Positions 5,409 to 7,057 of a stretch of DNA of 7,057 bases are shown piece by piece. Position 1 is the first letter of the stretch. Every line of letters begins with the position of its first letter. This DNA comes from Patescibacteria group bacterium (GTDB taxonomy: Bacteria; Patescibacteria; UBA1384; JAMDBS01). Under the pieces are notes generated by a model, which worked only from the letters and a program-made list of their open reading frames with translations, had not been told where the DNA came from and did not search any database. The translations under genes were made by a program, and so were the position numbers. The stretch is from NCBI GenBank assembly GCA_023487325.1, contig JAMDBS010000095.1, forward strand, positions 1 through 7,057, written 5' to 3'.

Positions 5409-5792
5409 GCATTTAACTTTTGAATTTCTTTGAAATTTTCGCCAAACCAGTTCGGCTTCTGCGAATTTAACTATCAATTTCACTTTAATATTTTTTGGAT
5501 CAATGGTTTGTTCGATCCACCATTCATCAACTTGATGTTTAATTATTGTATAATTGGATGCATCAACTTCTAAAACTGCATATGCCGGTGCTGGTTTTTT
5601 CTTTTTATGCATTGATTTTTTTGCCAAAATTTTTGTTGTATCGACAGAATATGCTGCCATTAGAGCTTCTTTGATTGAGTTAGCTAATGACACCACAGAT
5701 CGTCCATCGCTACCCCAGTTTGGTTTAGGAATCAATCCCTTTCGTTTTATACTTGGTAAATTTTTAATAGGCGTTCCATGGTAATATAGCAC
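5391..5792 (-). CDS. ADP-ribosyltransferase-fold (ART-like) protein
   Basis: The 133-residue protein shows the layout of small ART/PARP-fold proteins. It opens with LYYHGTPIKNLPSIKRKGL (2-20), the strand with the catalytic-type histidine H5, then VVSLANSIKEALMAAY (33-48), resembling the xLxxxxxxAxxYA element. AVLEVDAS (72-79) and a region holding E90 and E94 (DEWWIEQTIDPKNIKV, 89-104) match the final strand before an IPPENI-like phrase. Relatives include phage-type ART proteins, RNA 2'-phosphotransferases and toxins, so the reaction and target are open; a lost activity is also possible. A basic stretch (KKKKP, 63-67) and a basic tail are notable. The start is GTG 5792, because HGT lies almost at the N-terminus in the family; GGGGTGG is 4 nt upstream. 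It overlaps the lipoprotein gene by 29 nt in another frame, so the two are probably co-translated. Confidence 0.72.
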   Translation of the reverse strand: MLYYHGTPIKNLPSIKRKGLIPKPNWGSDGRSVVSLANSIKEALMAAYSVDTTKILAKKSMHKKKKPAPAYAVLEVDASNYTIIKHQVDEWWIEQTIDPKNIKVKLIVKFAEAELVWRKFQRNSKVKCKTPAK

Positions 5793-6282
5793 TTAACCAC
5801 CCCAATTCATAAATATATTCTTGCACTAAATCGGCGGAAAAGTTTTGCTCGTCAGTGATACGTCCGAGATTCCCGCGCTTATAGACACCTTGGGCCGTTC
5901 TATCATTGACAAAGCAGCCGGTTAATCCATATGCATCTGTTGGGCAGTGACCTTGTCCGTTGGTGTTTCCCCACCAATTGATAAATCCGCCATTATCAAT
6001 CGCAATTCGATCAAACCTATAGCCATCCCGGGCGAAACTGATATATTTTTCGCCAGTATCAGGATCTCTTATGACGCTAAAGCCAATTACATCATGCATG
6101 TTGTAAAATCCACACACGGGGTCAATGCCCGTTTTATTGGGCACAGCCAAACCCCAGGGATTGTCGGCAATGCCACCATTCCCATCGGTAGAACCATTTA
6201 TGAGAATGGTTCCGCAGCCAGTTGAAAAAAGCAGTAGGGTCAAGAAACTAAGAACAAACATTGCTCTCTTTTTGTTAAACAT
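5764..6282 (-). CDS. Predicted lipoprotein of unknown family
   Basis: The 172-residue protein begins with a lipoprotein signal: positive MFNKKR, a hydrophobic core (about 8-19) and the lipobox FSTGC with lipidated C23. The mature chain starts with a Gly/Asn-rich linker (CGTILINGSTDGNGG). It then carries a compact domain with three further cysteines (C57, C113, C123) and aromatic-rich strands (GFYNMHDVIGF, RDGYRF, FINWWGN). I do not recognise the domain. It should sit on the outer face of the membrane. The open frame extends 42 codons further upstream, but I start at ATG 6282. A perfect AAGGAGG lies 8 nt before it (minus strand; 6291-6297 on plus), in the loop of a 5-bp hairpin (6286-6290 with 6302-6306). 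The promoter -10 box also overlaps the longer start. It is first of a two-gene unit with the ART-like gene. Confidence 0.8.
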   Translation of the reverse strand: MFNKKRAMFVLSFLTLLLFSTGCGTILINGSTDGNGGIADNPWGLAVPNKTGIDPVCGFYNMHDVIGFSVIRDPDTGEKYISFARDGYRFDRIAIDNGGFINWWGNTNGQGHCPTDAYGLTGCFVNDRTAQGVYKRGNLGRITDEQNFSADLVQEYIYELGWLSAILPWNAY

Positions 6283-6352
6283 ATAAATCGCCTCCTTATG
6301 ACGATTGCTCAACTTCGAATAAATATTTTCAAAGCTGTGTTCATCGCCACAA

Positions 6353-6464
6353 GGAGTGATTAGTTTACATTGAGCTGCGCGAAATGTTAAAGTGCTATTC
6401 TGCCCCAAATATACTCTTTTTTGGTTGAATAATCAATAATTAGCCGTAAACAAAAAATCACTCC
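6353..6464. repeat. Interrupted inverted repeat bracketing the lipoprotein promoter
   Basis: GGAGTGATT plus GTTTAC (6353-6361 and 6363-6368) recurs inverted as GTAAAC (6446-6451) plus AATCACTCC (6456-6464). The gaps between the blocks are 1 and 4 nt. The right copy shares its AATCACTCC with the stem of the terminator at 6452-6489. The lipoprotein promoter lies between the copies. Confidence 0.6.
6408..6436 (-). promoter_or_regulatory. Promoter of the lipoprotein/ART-like pair
   Basis: On the minus strand TTGATT (plus positions 6431-6436) and TATATT (6408-6413) are 17 nt apart. Initiation near 6400 gives a leader of about 118 nt before ATG 6282, long for this window. That leader holds a second hairpin (about 6313-6334) besides the one presenting the Shine-Dalgarno sequence. 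Confidence 0.6.
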
Positions 6465-6489
6465 TCGATTGTACTCGGAGTGATTTTTT
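6452..6489. terminator. Strong bidirectional intrinsic terminator in a divergent gap
   Basis: AAAAAATCACTCC (6452-6464) pairs perfectly over 13 bp with GGAGTGATTTTTT (6477-6489) around a 12-nt loop, giving U-tracts on both strands. It is upstream of both neighbouring promoters, so neither annotated gene uses it. The flanking 6490-6640 holds no open frame or RNA I can recognise. Confidence 0.88.
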
Positions 6490-6621
6490 GGTGGAGCAGT
6501 GTGAAAAAATTTATACACGATTGTTGAAGAATCTCGAGTTGGAGGAATATCCTATACTCTGATTATCTTAAATATAAATTACTGAGCCAACCATCTACCT
6601 TATAAGAATTACACCTATTAT

Positions 6622-6643
6622 ATATACTTGTTGCATATACTTG
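6622..6643 (+). repeat. Direct repeat ATATACTTG overlapping the -35 box
   Basis: Two exact copies (6622-6630 and 6635-6643) start 13 nt apart. The second runs into the TTGACA box. It may be a regulator site or low-complexity chance. Confidence 0.4.
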
Positions 6644-6669
6644 ACAAAAAATTGTGTTGTATATATAAT
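6641..6669 (+). promoter_or_regulatory. Perfect consensus sigma-70 promoter of the XRE-family gene
   Basis: TTGACA (6641-6646) and TATAAT (6664-6669) are both exact, with a 17-nt spacer. Initiation should be near 6676, leaving a leader of about 45 nt with the ribosome-binding site AGGAGGTG. Such a strong promoter is usually held down by a repressor. Confidence 0.9.
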
Positions 6670-6675
6670 ACAACA
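6655..6675. promoter_or_regulatory. Operator-like palindrome over the -10 box
   Basis: TGTTGTAT (6655-6662) and ATACAACA (6668-6675) are perfect inverted repeats with a 5-nt centre. They cover the -10 box and reach the expected transcription start. Its size and place suit binding by a dimeric XRE repressor, most simply the product of the next gene acting on itself (inference). Confidence 0.75.
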
Positions 6676-6720
6676 TAGAGGGGTTAAGCAGATAATAAGA
6701 TAAATAAAGAGGAGGTGAAA

Positions 6721-7057
6721 ATGGAAATAAAAATGAATTTTCCGAAATTTATCTATGAAAAAAGAGTTAAACTGGGTTACACATTACGAAAATTCTGTGA
6801 AGCAAAGGGTTATGACCCAGCATATATCAGTAGGTTAGAAAACGGACTGATTATGCCGCCAGATGAAGCTGATAAGCTAAAAGCCTTGGCAATAGCGCTA
6901 GAGTTGAAAAAACAAACATCAGAATGGGTCAATTTTTTTGATCTCGCGGCTATAAGTAAAAATAAATTACCCGAAGACATAACAAAAGACAATCCGAACC
7001 TGGTAAGTTTTCTGCCGGCGTTTTATAGAACATTGCGAAATAAAAAAATGACAAAAG
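6721..7057 (+). CDS. XRE/Cro-type HTH regulator, antitoxin-like (3' partial)
   Basis: The first 112 residues are present and the frame runs off the window. The N-terminal HTH covers about 8-65. FIYEKRVKLGYTLRKFCEAKG forms the first helices, DPAYISRLENG (about 32-42) the recognition helix, then PPDEADKLKALAIALEL. A second part, EWVNFFDLAAISKNKLPEDI, then NPNLVSFLPAFYRTLRNKK, matches what I know of antitoxin-type XRE regulators in Patescibacteria and other bacteria. These are encoded beside a toxin or an ImmA/IrrE-type protease. No such partner is seen upstream, so it should lie downstream if it exists. The start ATG 6721 has an ideal AGGAGGTG site. A perfect promoter with an overlapping palindrome upstream points to autorepression. 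Confidence 0.85.
   Translation, partial: MEIKMNFPKFIYEKRVKLGYTLRKFCEAKGYDPAYISRLENGLIMPPDEADKLKALAIALELKKQTSEWVNFFDLAAISKNKLPEDITKDNPNLVSFLPAFYRTLRNKKMTK

Noticed and set aside
5554..5784. Plus-strand open frame antisense to the ART-like gene
   Set aside because: No ribosome-binding site; it is a shadow of the better-supported minus-strand gene.
5947..6225. Plus-strand open frame antisense to the lipoprotein
   Set aside because: The minus-strand frame has a signal peptide, lipobox, promoter and Shine-Dalgarno site; this one has none.
6283..6408. A 42-residue N-terminal extension of the lipoprotein
   Set aside because: It would bury the signal peptide and start within the promoter -10 box; ATG 6282 has an ideal Shine-Dalgarno site.

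Overview
The window is an AT-rich bacterial fragment that looks like Patescibacteria (Candidate Phyla Radiation). The reasons are a compact set of short housekeeping genes, small uncharacterised proteins resembling the DUF5654 and DUF5661 families, -10 boxes so close to start codons that several mRNAs should be nearly leaderless, and many structured intergenic repeats, including AAAATTCAAAT-type repeats. TGA ends several reading frames, so this is not a lineage that reads UGA as glycine. The phylum call is inference from gene content and style; no marker gene in the window settles it.

Layout. 1-148: the 3' end of an RRM-type RNA-binding protein and its terminator. 149-1554: a promoter with a DnaA-box match, a repeat-rich leader and a Y-family DNA polymerase. 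1536-1743: a large interrupted inverted repeat over the polymerase stop codon, then a promoter almost touching the next gene. 1744-2448: an RsuA/RluB/RluF-type pseudouridine synthase. 2448-3582: prmC on the minus strand, bracketed by two related structured repeats (A and B) and carrying a 63-nt palindromic element in frame inside its coding sequence. 3632-5408: a probable plus-strand operon of a membrane-anchored DUF192 protein, truB, a two-helix membrane protein and a small soluble protein, closed by a bidirectional terminator. 5391-6436: a minus-strand pair, a short lipoprotein followed by an overlapping ADP-ribosyltransferase-like (ART-fold) protein. 6452-7057: an orphan bidirectional terminator, a perfect consensus promoter with an overlapping operator-like palindrome, and the start of an XRE/Cro-type regulator resembling toxin-antitoxin antitoxins.

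How the genes relate. The left and middle parts are translation support (RNA-binding protein, 23S/16S and tRNA pseudouridylation, release-factor methylation) plus translesion synthesis. The right end from about 5376 is accessory: an orphan lipoprotein, an ART-like protein and an antitoxin-like regulator whose partner gene lies outside the window.

Most worth following up: (1) the repeat pair around prmC, whose conserved boxes and differing but self-complementary stems suggest a structured repeat family; (2) the palindrome captured in frame inside prmC, like Rickettsia palindromic elements; (3) the lipoprotein plus ART-like pair, which may be an undescribed two-gene unit.
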